Under the pieces are notes generated by a model. The model had not been told where the DNA came from. It worked only from the letters and a program-made list of their open reading frames with translations, and did no database searches. From the NCBI GenBank assembly GCA_002328075.1, contig DCVT01000014.1:1-64000 (forward strand): DNA of 64,000 bases. The letters are read 5' to 3'. The position numbers and the translations under genes were made by a program. This document shows, one piece after another, positions 52,627 through 64,000 of the stretch. The first letter of the stretch is position 1. Each line of letters begins with the position of its first letter. The DNA comes from Anaerolineales bacterium UBA2181. GTDB lineage: Bacteria; Chloroflexota; Anaerolineae; Promineifilales; UBA4811.

Positions 52627-53249
52627 TCGGTCAGCGCTATTTGCTGGTCGGCCTGGGCAATCCCGGCCTTCCATACCAGTTGCACCGGCACAACATCGGT
52701 TTCATGCTGATGGATGTGTTGGCTGACAAAAACAGACTGGTGTTTTCGCGCATGCGACACCAGGCGCTGATTGCCACGGGCAGTCTCGCCGACCGGCCGG
52801 TTGTGTTGGCAAAACCACAGACTTTTATGAACGCGAGCGGTTCAGCCGTCGCCAGATTGGCGCGTTTCTATCGGATTGAACCGCAGTTCTTGTTGGTGGC
52901 CTACGATGACCTCGACCTTCCTCTGGGAACGGTGCGATTTCGTGCCGGCGGCGGCAGCGGCGGCCACAAGGGCATGCGCTCAATCCTGGAGCAGTTGGGA
53001 GAGCAGCAGTTTGCCCGCTTGCGGATCGGCATCGGAAGGCCGCCTGGGAGGATGGACCCGGCCGACTATGTGTTAGAACGGTTCCTGCCAGCGGAGCAGG
53101 AGCTGCGCGACGTGGTGCTGCAAGAGGCAGCCGGCGGAGCAATGTCCTTTTTGCAGGGCGGAATCGAGTTGGCCATGAGCCGACACAACCGCTGCGTGGG
53201 CGGCACTGAATTGGTAAATCAATCGGTTGGCAACAGCGACGGAACCTGA
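52623..53249 (+). CDS. pth: Peptidyl-tRNA hydrolase
   Basis: 208 residues from ATG 52623. The family signature LLVGLGNPGLPYQLHRHNIGFMLMD carries the catalytic His. KPQTFMNASGSAV, the VAYDDLDLPLGTVRFRAGGGSGGHKGM block and a C-terminal helix are also seen. It cleaves peptidyl-tRNA released from stalled ribosomes. The ATG overlaps the upstream stop, and mfd follows 26 bases later. A pth-mfd order is common in bacteria. Confidence 0.96.
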   Translation: MIGQRYLLVGLGNPGLPYQLHRHNIGFMLMDVLADKNRLVFSRMRHQALIATGSLADRPVVLAKPQTFMNASGSAVARLARFYRIEPQFLLVAYDDLDLPLGTVRFRAGGGSGGHKGMRSILEQLGEQQFARLRIGIGRPPGRMDPADYVLERFLPAEQELRDVVLQEAAGGAMSFLQGGIELAMSRHNRCVGGTELVNQSVGNSDGT

Positions 53250-53274
53250 TGGCGATGTGGGGAATCCAGGCGAA

Positions 53275-56832
<3,558 letters not shown>

Positions 56833-56859
56833 GCCGAGCACCAACCAAGGCGGCCGGGT

Positions 56860-59751
56860 TCATGCCGGCCTTTTGAGGTGCTTTCCCAGATAGAACCCGG
56901 TGTGCGAACCCGGGACCTGAACGACCTCTTCTGGGGTTCCTTCAGCGACGATCTGTCCCCCGGCATCGCCACCCTCTGGACCCAGATCAATCAGGTGATC
57001 TGCTACCTTGATGATGTCTGGATGGTGCTCTATGATGATCACCGTGTTTCCCTTGTCCACCAGCCGGTTCAGGACCTGGATCAACTTGGCCACATCGTGC
57101 GCATGGAGTCCCACCGAGGGCTCGTCCAGGATGTAAAGCGTCTGGTCGGTTGAGCGTCGTGATAGCTCGCGGCTCAGCTTGATGCGCTGCGCCTCGCCTC
57201 CGGATAGGGTGGGAGCCGGCTGTCCGAGCCGGATGTAGCCCAGACCGACGTCCCGCAGCGTGATCAGCGTCCGTCGAATGGCAGGAAAGTTGGCGAAAAA
57301 GTCCAGAGCTTCGTCAACGCTCAACTCCAATACCTCTGCGATGTTCAATCCCTTGAAGTGAATCTGCAATGTCTCGCGGTTGAACCGTGTCCCGTGGCAG
57401 AGGTCGCAAGGAATGTAGAGATCCGGCAGGAACTGCATCTCGATTCGCAACTGGCCCTGGCCTTCGCAAGCTTCACATCGTCCCCCCTTGACGTTAAAGC
57501 TAAAGCGTCCTGGGTCGTATCCGCGCACCTGAGCGTCCGGCAGGCTGGAGAAAAGCCTTCGGATTTGGTCGAAAAGCTTGGTGTACGTGGCCGGGTTAGA
57601 GCGAGGAGTTCGGCCTATGGGACTTTGGTCGATGTTGATCAATTTGTCGACGTGTTCGATTCCGTCGATTCCGTCGTGTTCGCCCGCCTGGGACCGCGCA
57701 CCGTTGAGCATCTGCGACAACCGATTGTACAGGGTCTCCATGACGAGCGTGCTCTTGCCCGAGCCAGATACTCCGGTGACGCAAATGAGCTTCCCCAGTG
57801 GGAAACGGACGTCGATCGATTTCAGGTTGTGTGCCCGTGCACCGCGAACAACCAGCAGTTTTCCGTTTCCCGGCCGCCGCGCCAGCGGGATGGGGATTGA
57901 CATCCTGCCGGACAGGTAGGCGCCGGTGAGGGATTCTGGACAGGCGATCATCTCCTCCAGGGGGCCAGAACACACCACCTCTCCGCCCATGATGCCAGCC
58001 CCGGGGCCGAGGTCAACAATCCAATCGGCGGCCCGCATGGTGTCCTCGTCGTGCTCCACCACTAGCAATGTGTTTCCCAGGTCCCGCATACCCTCCAGCG
58101 TCCGCAACAACCGGGCCTGGTCCCGCTGGTGCAGGCCAATGCTGGGTTCGTCCAGCACGTACAGCACGCCCATCAATTGGGATCCAATCTGAGTTGCCAG
58201 CCGAATGCGTTGGGCCTCGCCACCACTTAGCGAACCGGCCGCCCGGCTGAGTGTGAGGTATTCCAGGCCAACGTTTGCCATGAAATCCAATCGATCGCGT
58301 ATCTCCTTGAGAATGACGCCAGCGATTGCCCGCTGCCTTGTCGCCATTGGTGATTCGCTGCCCGGCTTCTGGAGCCGGTCGATCCAGGCTAGAGTCCGTG
58401 CCACCGGCCAATCGACGACGTCGACAATCCGGTTATCGTCAATGGTTACCGCCAGGCTTTCCGGCCGCAAGCGAGAACCATGGCACGCCGCACACGGCCG
58501 TTCGCCCATATAGTTTTCGATCTTTTGGCGCATATAGTCTGAGTTGGTCTCACGATACCGCCGACGCAAATTCGGAATCACCCCCTCAAACTGGGTAAGG
58601 TATTCGCCATGCGCGTCCCCATTGCGGCGCGCGTACCGAACCATGACTCGCTCATCGCCGCTGCCGTGCAAGAGGATCCGCTGCTGAGCCGCGTTCAAGG
58701 TTCGCCATGGTCGGTCGACCGGGATGTCAAAACGATCCGCCACAGATCGGAGCAGCTGCCAGGTCCACGAATCCTCATCCACCGGCCAAGGGTCCAGGGC
58801 GCCCTCCTGAAGGCTGCGGGACGTGTCGGGAACCACCAAATCCGGGTCCAATTCGAGCTGCACCCCCAACCCCTGGCAGCTTGGGCAAGCTCCGTGGGGA
58901 GTGTTAAAGCTGAAAGAGCGAGGCTCCAACTCGGGCAGACTGATATTGCAGTATGCACATGCCAGTTTCTCAGAGTAAAGCGTGTCCACCGGTGGGGTCT
59001 GCGATACGTTGGCCACGGTCATGACGCCCTCGCCAAGCCTGAGTGCAGTCTCCACCGAGTCGGTCAGCCGCGACCGAGCTGCGTTCGCATCGGCATTGTT
59101 CTCGTCCTGGGAATGCTGGATCACCAGCCGATCTACAACGACCTCGATGGTGTGCATCTTGTAGCGGTCCAGATCGATTCTTTCGTCCAGGTCGTGAACC
59201 TGCCCGTTGATGCGCGCTCGAACAAAGCCCATCCGGCGGGCTTCCTCCAAGACGTTCTGGTGCTGACCTTTGCGGTCATGCACCAGCGGCGCCAGAATCA
59301 GAACGCGGCCTCCGCGGGGATGGCGCATCACCGCCTCAACGATCTGCTCGGCGCTCTGCCGCTCCACCGGCCGGCCGCATTGGTGACAATGAGGGATGCC
59401 GGCCCGTGCATACAGGAGCCTCAGATAGTCATACACCTCGGTGACGGTGCCCACCGTTGAACGCGGATTCCGACTGACACCTTTCTGGTCAATGCTGACG
59501 GCCGGACTAAGACCTTCGATCTGGTCCACATCCGGCTTTTCCATCTGACCAAGGAACTGCCGGGCGTACGCGGACAGTGATTCCACGTACCGGCGCTGGC
59601 CCTCGGCAAAGATCGTGTCGAACGCCAACGAGGATTTGCCCGAGCCCGACAGCCCCGTGATAACCACCAGGCTGTCTCGCGGGATCTCGACCGTTATGTT
59701 TTTGAGGTTGTGTTCGCGCGCGCCGCGAACGATGATCTTTTCTGGAGGCAT
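56860..59751 (-). CDS. uvrA: Excinuclease ABC subunit A (UvrA)
   Basis: 963 residues, full length. Two ABC ATPase halves have Walker A GLSGSGKSS (~32) and GVSGSGKST (~645) and two LSGGEAQRI signatures. Zinc-binding Cys pairs are present: CHQCGRP (~110), CAYC/CPSC (~250-275), CAAC (~400) and CEACEGQG/CDLCHGT (~735-765). It recognises DNA lesions in nucleotide excision repair. It is transcribed after rel with a 47-base gap, on the opposite strand to mfd with a 27-base convergent gap. Confidence 0.97.
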   Translation of the reverse strand: MPPEKIIVRGAREHNLKNITVEIPRDSLVVITGLSGSGKSSLAFDTIFAEGQRRYVESLSAYARQFLGQMEKPDVDQIEGLSPAVSIDQKGVSRNPRSTVGTVTEVYDYLRLLYARAGIPHCHQCGRPVERQSAEQIVEAVMRHPRGGRVLILAPLVHDRKGQHQNVLEEARRMGFVRARINGQVHDLDERIDLDRYKMHTIEVVVDRLVIQHSQDENNADANAARSRLTDSVETALRLGEGVMTVANVSQTPPVDTLYSEKLACAYCNISLPELEPRSFSFNTPHGACPSCQGLGVQLELDPDLVVPDTSRSLQEGALDPWPVDEDSWTWQLLRSVADRFDIPVDRPWRTLNAAQQRILLHGSGDERVMVRYARRNGDAHGEYLTQFEGVIPNLRRRYRETNSDYMRQKIENYMGERPCAACHGSRLRPESLAVTIDDNRIVDVVDWPVARTLAWIDRLQKPGSESPMATRQRAIAGVILKEIRDRLDFMANVGLEYLTLSRAAGSLSGGEAQRIRLATQIGSQLMGVLYVLDEPSIGLHQRDQARLLRTLEGMRDLGNTLLVVEHDEDTMRAADWIVDLGPGAGIMGGEVVCSGPLEEMIACPESLTGAYLSGRMSIPIPLARRPGNGKLLVVRGARAHNLKSIDVRFPLGKLICVTGVSGSGKSTLVMETLYNRLSQMLNGARSQAGEHDGIDGIEHVDKLINIDQSPIGRTPRSNPATYTKLFDQIRRLFSSLPDAQVRGYDPGRFSFNVKGGRCEACEGQGQLRIEMQFLPDLYIPCDLCHGTRFNRETLQIHFKGLNIAEVLELSVDEALDFFANFPAIRRTLITLRDVGLGYIRLGQPAPTLSGGEAQRIKLSRELSRRSTDQTLYILDEPSVGLHAHDVAKLIQVLNRLVDKGNTVIIIEHHPDIIKVADHLIDLGPEGGDAGGQIVAEGTPEEVVQVPGSHTGFYLGKHLKRPA

Positions 59752-59798
59752 GGCCTATCAATCCCGGCAGTACGCCTTCGGGACCCGTCACCGACCTA

Positions 59799-62174
59799 TC
59801 AAGCCCGGCGGACCTCCTCAATGGCCCATTGCATGGAATCGTCGTCCGGTCGATACGGTGAATCCACCCGCTGCACCCCCTTGACTCCCGCTATCTCGCC
59901 GATCCTGTGGAGTATGCGGATGAGCTGGTGCAGATCGGTCAACTCTACGGAAATGGCCAACATACCTACTCGGTTCTCGCGATCAGTGCGGCCGTGCACC
60001 TCAAGGATATTGATCTGCTCAGCTTCGAGAACCTGAGTAACTGCGTATGCCAAACCACTCCGCTGGGTGGCGGCCAGCCGGATGTGAATTTCGCGTTTGA
60101 CGAGTGGTTGCTTGACCCAATCCACCTCCACCAGGTTCAACCGTTCGCCACCCTTGGAGGCGTGAGCAATGTGGTGGCAATCCAATCGGTGTACCCGCAC
60201 ATGTCCGCTGCGCAACAGATTGCCCAGGATCGGGTCGCCCGGCGCCGGCTTGCACGTTGAACAACGCTTGACCGGCCGGCCGGACAGACCGCGCACTTGG
60301 ACGTCACCGACAGCAGCCACAACATCTTCGCCAGCCGGCGAGTCTTCCAGGGAAGCCCACACCGCAGACATGGCCGCCTCGGCTACTCGGTACGGCATGA
60401 CGTCGGCGCGGGCAATGGCCACCAACAAGTCCTGTACGCTTGGATAGTCCATTTGACGAGCGATGGCGGCCAGATCATAATGCGCCAAACCCATCATCCT
60501 CATCTCGCGCTCCACCGCCAGCCGGCCGATTTCAGTCCCTTCCGATTCTCGCAACCGGCGATACGCGCGTCGTATGTGGCTACGGGCATAGGTCGAATGG
60601 ACGTACCCCAGGTCCTCATCTAGCCACTCTCGACGGGGCAGTTGAGCTCGGCTGCGTTCGATCCGAACCTGATCACCGCTTCGCAGGCGGGTGTTGAGCG
60701 GCATCGGCAACCCGTTGATGATCGCTACATCGGCCTCGTCGCCCAACTTGGTGTGTATCTGATAGGCCAGATCCAATGGCGTGGATCCGGCGGGAAGCTC
60801 GATCATCTCACCTTCCGGCGTAAAGACCTGGATCTGATCCGTCAGAACCTCACGATACGCAGAAAGCCTATCGGCTCTTTCTGGAATTCCCTCAACTGGC
60901 CGCAGCCGTTGCGTCAGTCGCTGCAGTCCCTCGAATCCCTGTTCCTGCTCCGAGAACTCGGCGCTCCACCGCGCCAAGATCCCGTGATGGGCTATCTGGT
61001 GCATCTCTCGGGTTCTAAACCTAACCTTGAGCAGCCGGCCACCCGGACCGAATACGGTGGTATGAAGGGCACGATACAGGTTTTCGCGCGGTTGAGCGAT
61101 ATAGTCATCAAACGTGCCCGGCACGGGGTTCCATAGCTCGTGCACTGCGCATAGTGCACGGTAGCAATCACAACGGTCGGATAACACCACTACCACACGA
61201 ATCAGATCCGGCAATTGGCTGGGAAGGCGGCCCGCACGCTCGTATTCCTGGTATAGCGTGTAGATCTGTTGGGGTGCAGCTTCGACGAACGGGTCGAGGC
61301 CGGCAGAGGCTACTTGGTCGGTCAGTGAACGCCTGACAATGTCCAGCCAGCGCTCCTGATTTCTGGCCCGCCGTTCCATGAGCAGCTGGAAGCTGTTGTA
61401 AAGCACCGGTTCGAGAATCTTGAGGGCCAGCTCCTGCAGCTCGGATTTGACGTCCCACATGCCCAGCCGGTAGGCCAGTGGAGCATAGACGGCGAGCACC
61501 TCGCGTGCTTTTTCTTCCTGTTTCTTCCTGGATAGAGCTGCCAGCGTGCGCATGTTGTGCAGGCGATCGGCAAGCTTGACCACCACCACTCGCAGGTCTT
61601 CGACCATGAACTCAAAGAGGCGGTTGGTGGTGTCCACCTGCGCGTCATGCTGCGCCTGGACGGTCACCTGCTTGCCCGTGGCCTGGAGACGCGTGACTCC
61701 GTCGACGATTTTTCCCACCTCTGGACCAAACTGCCCGACGATCTGAGAAACTGACATGGTGGTGTCCTCCACCACGTCGTGCAACAACGCAGCCGCCAGC
61801 GTGGGTGCATCCAGTCTATAGGACGCCAGGTAATCGGCGGTTGCCAGCGGATGCTCGAAAAAGAGCGCATCGCGTGACTTGCGAAGTGTCAGGCCGTGCG
61901 ATTGAAATGAGGCGAGCAAGGCATCTGCCACCAGATCTTGCTGCTCCGGAGTCAAGTATCCAGCTATCCGTTGCTGGAACTGGTCCACCAGGAAAACGCA
62001 TTGCGCGGCCAACTCTGGATATCGCGCTTGCCACTCCCCCCGCGGGTCGAGCCGCCGGATCACCGCCTGAAACCGTTCCACCGTCGGGGTGGGTCGTGCG
62101 CTTGGCAGCGTTACTCCCTGGTCTTGGTTGCCGTCCATCTCGTTGCGTATCAGAAGCCGGTCAGCCGGAGGCAC
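59799..62174 (-). CDS. Rel/SpoT-family (p)ppGpp hydrolase with apparently degenerate synthetase domain
   Basis: 791 residues from GTG 62174; ATG 62138 is an equally good alternative. The HD hydrolase domain (~50-200) is intact: FEHPL, LLHDVVEDTT and KLADRLHNMRT all present. The synthetase domain (~260-400) keeps DDYIAQPRENLYRALHTTV but lacks the usual catalytic Glu: EVQIRT reads KVRFRT near residue 380. The Lys-rich KHIYSIYRK segment reads QQIYTLYQE, and the DLLAVR segment is shortened to PDLIRV. The TGS domain (~440-500; IQVFTPEGEMIELPAGSTPLDLAY) and C-terminal ACT domain (~710-790) are present. Likely a (p)ppGpp hydrolase with little synthesis; full activity cannot be excluded without alignment. 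Confidence 0.88.
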   Translation of the reverse strand: MPPADRLLIRNEMDGNQDQGVTLPSARPTPTVERFQAVIRRLDPRGEWQARYPELAAQCVFLVDQFQQRIAGYLTPEQQDLVADALLASFQSHGLTLRKSRDALFFEHPLATADYLASYRLDAPTLAAALLHDVVEDTTMSVSQIVGQFGPEVGKIVDGVTRLQATGKQVTVQAQHDAQVDTTNRLFEFMVEDLRVVVVKLADRLHNMRTLAALSRKKQEEKAREVLAVYAPLAYRLGMWDVKSELQELALKILEPVLYNSFQLLMERRARNQERWLDIVRRSLTDQVASAGLDPFVEAAPQQIYTLYQEYERAGRLPSQLPDLIRVVVVLSDRCDCYRALCAVHELWNPVPGTFDDYIAQPRENLYRALHTTVFGPGGRLLKVRFRTREMHQIAHHGILARWSAEFSEQEQGFEGLQRLTQRLRPVEGIPERADRLSAYREVLTDQIQVFTPEGEMIELPAGSTPLDLAYQIHTKLGDEADVAIINGLPMPLNTRLRSGDQVRIERSRAQLPRREWLDEDLGYVHSTYARSHIRRAYRRLRESEGTEIGRLAVEREMRMMGLAHYDLAAIARQMDYPSVQDLLVAIARADVMPYRVAEAAMSAVWASLEDSPAGEDVVAAVGDVQVRGLSGRPVKRCSTCKPAPGDPILGNLLRSGHVRVHRLDCHHIAHASKGGERLNLVEVDWVKQPLVKREIHIRLAATQRSGLAYAVTQVLEAEQINILEVHGRTDRENRVGMLAISVELTDLHQLIRILHRIGEIAGVKGVQRVDSPYRPDDDSMQWAIEEVRRA

Positions 62175-62339
62175 CCGGCCTGCGCTTGCTGAGGTCGTTT
62201 CTCATGGCAGCGAGGCCGACTCAAAAGCGTTAAACCAACATTCTACCACAAAAATGCCTTCCGGGCCCCCACGGCTTGACGGTTTCCCATCGGGGAGACG
62301 CAGGGAACCACGTGATCCAGGATGGCCCTGGTTGCCGTT

Positions 62340-62368
62340 TTGTCGGCGGTGTGGCGTGGTGCTATAAT
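62340..62368 (+). promoter_or_regulatory. Promoter of deoC
   Basis: TTGTCG 62340-62345 and TATAAT 62363-62368, spacing 17, with TG before the -10 (GTGCTATAAT). The deoC ATG is about 75 bases downstream. Confidence 0.65.
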
Positions 62369-62443
62369 GGGCTGCCTTGAATGATAGTCGACCGGCAGTA
62401 TGTCCCGCCCCAGACAGCCAAAAACGGGGCAGACGGAGACGCC

Positions 62444-63127
62444 ATGTTGTCAAAAACCGATCCAAAAAAGGTCGCTCAATTCATTGATCACACACTCCTG
62501 CGGCCCGAGGCCTCCCGCTCTCAGATCGAGCAGATCTGTGCCGAGGCGGTGGAATACCAGTTCTGCACCGTCTGCGTCAACCCAACGTACGCGGAGCTCT
62601 GTTCCCGAATTCTAAAGGGAAGCGGCGTTCTGGTCTGCACAGTGAATGGATTTCCCCTCGGCGCTGCTGTTTCCAGCGTCAAGGCGCTGGAGGCGGATCA
62701 GGCAATCCGGGACGGGGCGGCCGAGGTTGATATGGTCATCAATGTCGGAGCCCTCAAGTCGGGAGACCTGGCGCTGGTGGAGTCGGATATCCGGTCGGTT
62801 GTTGATGTGTGTCACCCGGAAGGTGTTCGGCTCAAAGTGATCATCGAGGCTGCTCTGCTCTCCGATGCCGAAAAGGTGCTGGCGTGTCAACTTGCGGTGT
62901 CCGCCGGCGCCGATTACGTCAAGACCTCTACCGGTTTCGGGCCAGGCGGGGCGACGGTTGCCGATGTCATGCTGATGCGGCAGACTGTGGGGCCGCACAT
63001 AGGGGTCAAGGCAGCGGGCGGAATCCGGACCCTGCGGGACGCTCTGACCATGCTGGAGGCTGGGGCGAACCGGATCGGCGCCAGCAGCAGCGTGCAAATC
63101 GCCCGCGAAGCTCAGCGATCTGCCTAG
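62444..63127 (+). CDS. deoC: Deoxyribose-phosphate aldolase
   Basis: 227 residues from ATG 62444 (GGAG six bases before). TIM-barrel aldolase with FIDHTLLRPEA, VCVNP, EVDMVINVGALKSG, KVIIEAALL and the Schiff-base segment DYVKTSTGFGPGGATVADV, followed by KAAGGIRT. It splits 2-deoxyribose-5-phosphate into acetaldehyde and glyceraldehyde-3-phosphate. An upstream in-frame ATG at 62381 is less well placed. Divergent from rel. Confidence 0.95.
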   Translation: MLSKTDPKKVAQFIDHTLLRPEASRSQIEQICAEAVEYQFCTVCVNPTYAELCSRILKGSGVLVCTVNGFPLGAAVSSVKALEADQAIRDGAAEVDMVINVGALKSGDLALVESDIRSVVDVCHPEGVRLKVIIEAALLSDAEKVLACQLAVSAGADYVKTSTGFGPGGATVADVMLMRQTVGPHIGVKAAGGIRTLRDALTMLEAGANRIGASSSVQIAREAQRSA

Positions 63128-63243
63128 GGATCTAGACGGTACGGCTGGTCATCCGACCAGCCGTGAGCAAAAGTGAGAGTAAGCGGCTCTGACCGGGCCG
63201 TGTAAGTGCTGACGGACAGCATTCCCAGAGGGTAGGGACGCGT

Positions 63244-63927
63244 ATGTGTGGCAGGTTTACGCTGGCGACACCGGTGGATCAATTGGCGCTGGCATTCCCG
63301 TGGCTCTCAATTCCGTCCGAGTTGCCGCCGCGGTACAACGTTGCCCCCAGCCAGCCTGTTGCTGTGGTTGCCAACACCAATCGGAAGCTCCTGGAGTACT
63401 ATCGCTGGGGATTGATCCCGTCGTGGGCCCAGGATCCGGCCATTGGCAACCGGATGATCAACGCCCGGGCGGAAACGGTGGCGGTCAAGCCTGCCTTTTC
63501 AGCCGCGTTTCGCCGTCGCCGATGCCTGGTATTGGCGGACGGATTTTACGAATGGCAAAGGGCACCCGGGCGCACGACCAAGCAGCCGCATTACATTCGC
63601 TTGGCATCCGGGGAACCGTTTGGATTTGCCGGCTTGTGGGAGGTGTGGCGCGCTCCAGATGGTTCTGTGATCCTGTCATGCGCCATTATTACCACGCAAC
63701 CGAACGATTTGGTGGCCCAGATACACGACCGGATGCCCGTCATCTTGCCGTCGGACGCGTATGAGTGCTGGCTGGACCCATCGGTACAGGAGCCGGTGGC
63801 GCTGCAGCCGTGGCTGGTTCCGTATCCGGCCGAGGGCATGGTGGCCCATCCGGTGGGAACTCTTGTGAACAACCCGCGCAACGACCTGGCCGATTGTATC
63901 GCGCCGGCAACGGCCGCTCTTGGCTGA
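63244..63927 (+). CDS. SRAP-domain protein (YedK/HMCES type)
   Basis: 227 residues starting MCGRFTL, in which Cys2, after Met removal, is the residue that crosslinks to abasic sites in single-stranded DNA. Other conserved parts are YNVAPSQ, WGLIPSWA, NARAETV, CLVLADGFYEWQ and HDRMPVIL with the active-site His. It shields abasic lesions at replication forks. Its neighbours include uvrA and mfd, giving a small DNA-repair neighbourhood. Confidence 0.94.
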   Translation: MCGRFTLATPVDQLALAFPWLSIPSELPPRYNVAPSQPVAVVANTNRKLLEYYRWGLIPSWAQDPAIGNRMINARAETVAVKPAFSAAFRRRRCLVLADGFYEWQRAPGRTTKQPHYIRLASGEPFGFAGLWEVWRAPDGSVILSCAIITTQPNDLVAQIHDRMPVILPSDAYECWLDPSVQEPVALQPWLVPYPAEGMVAHPVGTLVNNPRNDLADCIAPATAALG

Positions 63928-63945
63928 CTTGTCTGCCGGATCGGT

Positions 63946-63973
63946 TTGACAGTGCTCTTTCGTTCTGTATAAT
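63946..63973 (+). promoter_or_regulatory. Strong promoter pointing out of the window
   Basis: TTGACA 63946-63951 and TATAAT 63968-63973, spacing 16. The gene it drives lies beyond base 64,000. Confidence 0.7.
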
Positions 63974-64000
63974 TGCCCTCTGAATGGCACATTGAGAATA

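Overview
The window is high-GC bacterial chromosome. It most resembles a Chloroflexota (Anaerolineae-like) genome. That placement is an inference from gene content: very large DUF11/CSLREA/beta-helix surface proteins, exported proteins ending in a YLP-type tail, Pro/Thr-rich membrane-anchored proteins and a GlgP-type alpha-glucan phosphorylase. No rRNA or marker phylogeny is available here.

Region 1 (0.9-12.6 kb) is the most notable part. The same promoter / fluoride riboswitch / intrinsic terminator cassette occurs three times (about 923-1075, 4255-4411 and 9282-9437). Each copy has a TTGAC(C/G)-N17-TAGA(A/C)T promoter and a crcB-type aptamer whose conserved core nearly matches the crystallised Thermotoga petrophila aptamer. 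In each, the 3' GCCTC pseudoknot strand is also the left arm of a terminator. The first cassette precedes a P-type ATPase gene truncated at both ends. The second precedes two CPxC/CxEH proteins (DUF6062-like), a histidine-phosphatase/phosphoglycerate-mutase-like enzyme, a zinc-ribbon HEAT-repeat protein, an enolase and a 68-residue protein. The third precedes two overlapping MutS-family ATPase genes. Enolase is a classic fluoride target, so this looks like a fluoride-stress regulon; no CrcB/Fluc or CLC-F exporter is visible in the window. A DDE transposase gene sits between cassettes 1 and 2.

Region 2 (12.8-18.4 kb) looks like an integrated, partly decayed plasmid or mobilisable element. It holds a relaxase-like gene (frameshifted), a ribbon-helix-helix accessory gene, a possible oriT region, a ParM-like actin (frameshifted) with a ParR-like partner, a CopG-type repressor with its own operator, a DnaC-like loader and a DnaD-like replication protein.

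Region 3 (18.8-34.9 kb) holds one 4,797-residue surface protein with two beta-helices, a C25/caspase-like peptidase domain, a CAP domain and many DUF11 repeats. A Phd/PIN-type toxin-antitoxin pair and a stretch of decayed gene fragments follow, including a copy of part of the giant gene.

Region 4 (34.9-51.7 kb) contains an ABC exporter, a secreted GH99-like/LysM protein, Hsp20, an acyl-CoA ligase plus acyl-CoA dehydrogenase pair, a subtilisin with a PKD domain, tRNA-Glu, a DUF624-like membrane protein, an alpha-glucan phosphorylase, a LuxR-TM-kelch protein with an apparently leaderless mRNA, and a tyrosine-recombinase-like protein lacking several catalytic residues.

Region 5 (51.8-64 kb) is housekeeping: a membrane-anchored protein, pth and mfd in one direction; rel (synthetase half apparently degenerate) and uvrA in the other; then deoC and an SRAP (YedK/HMCES) protein. 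A strong promoter at the right edge faces out of the window. No rRNA and no CRISPR array were seen.
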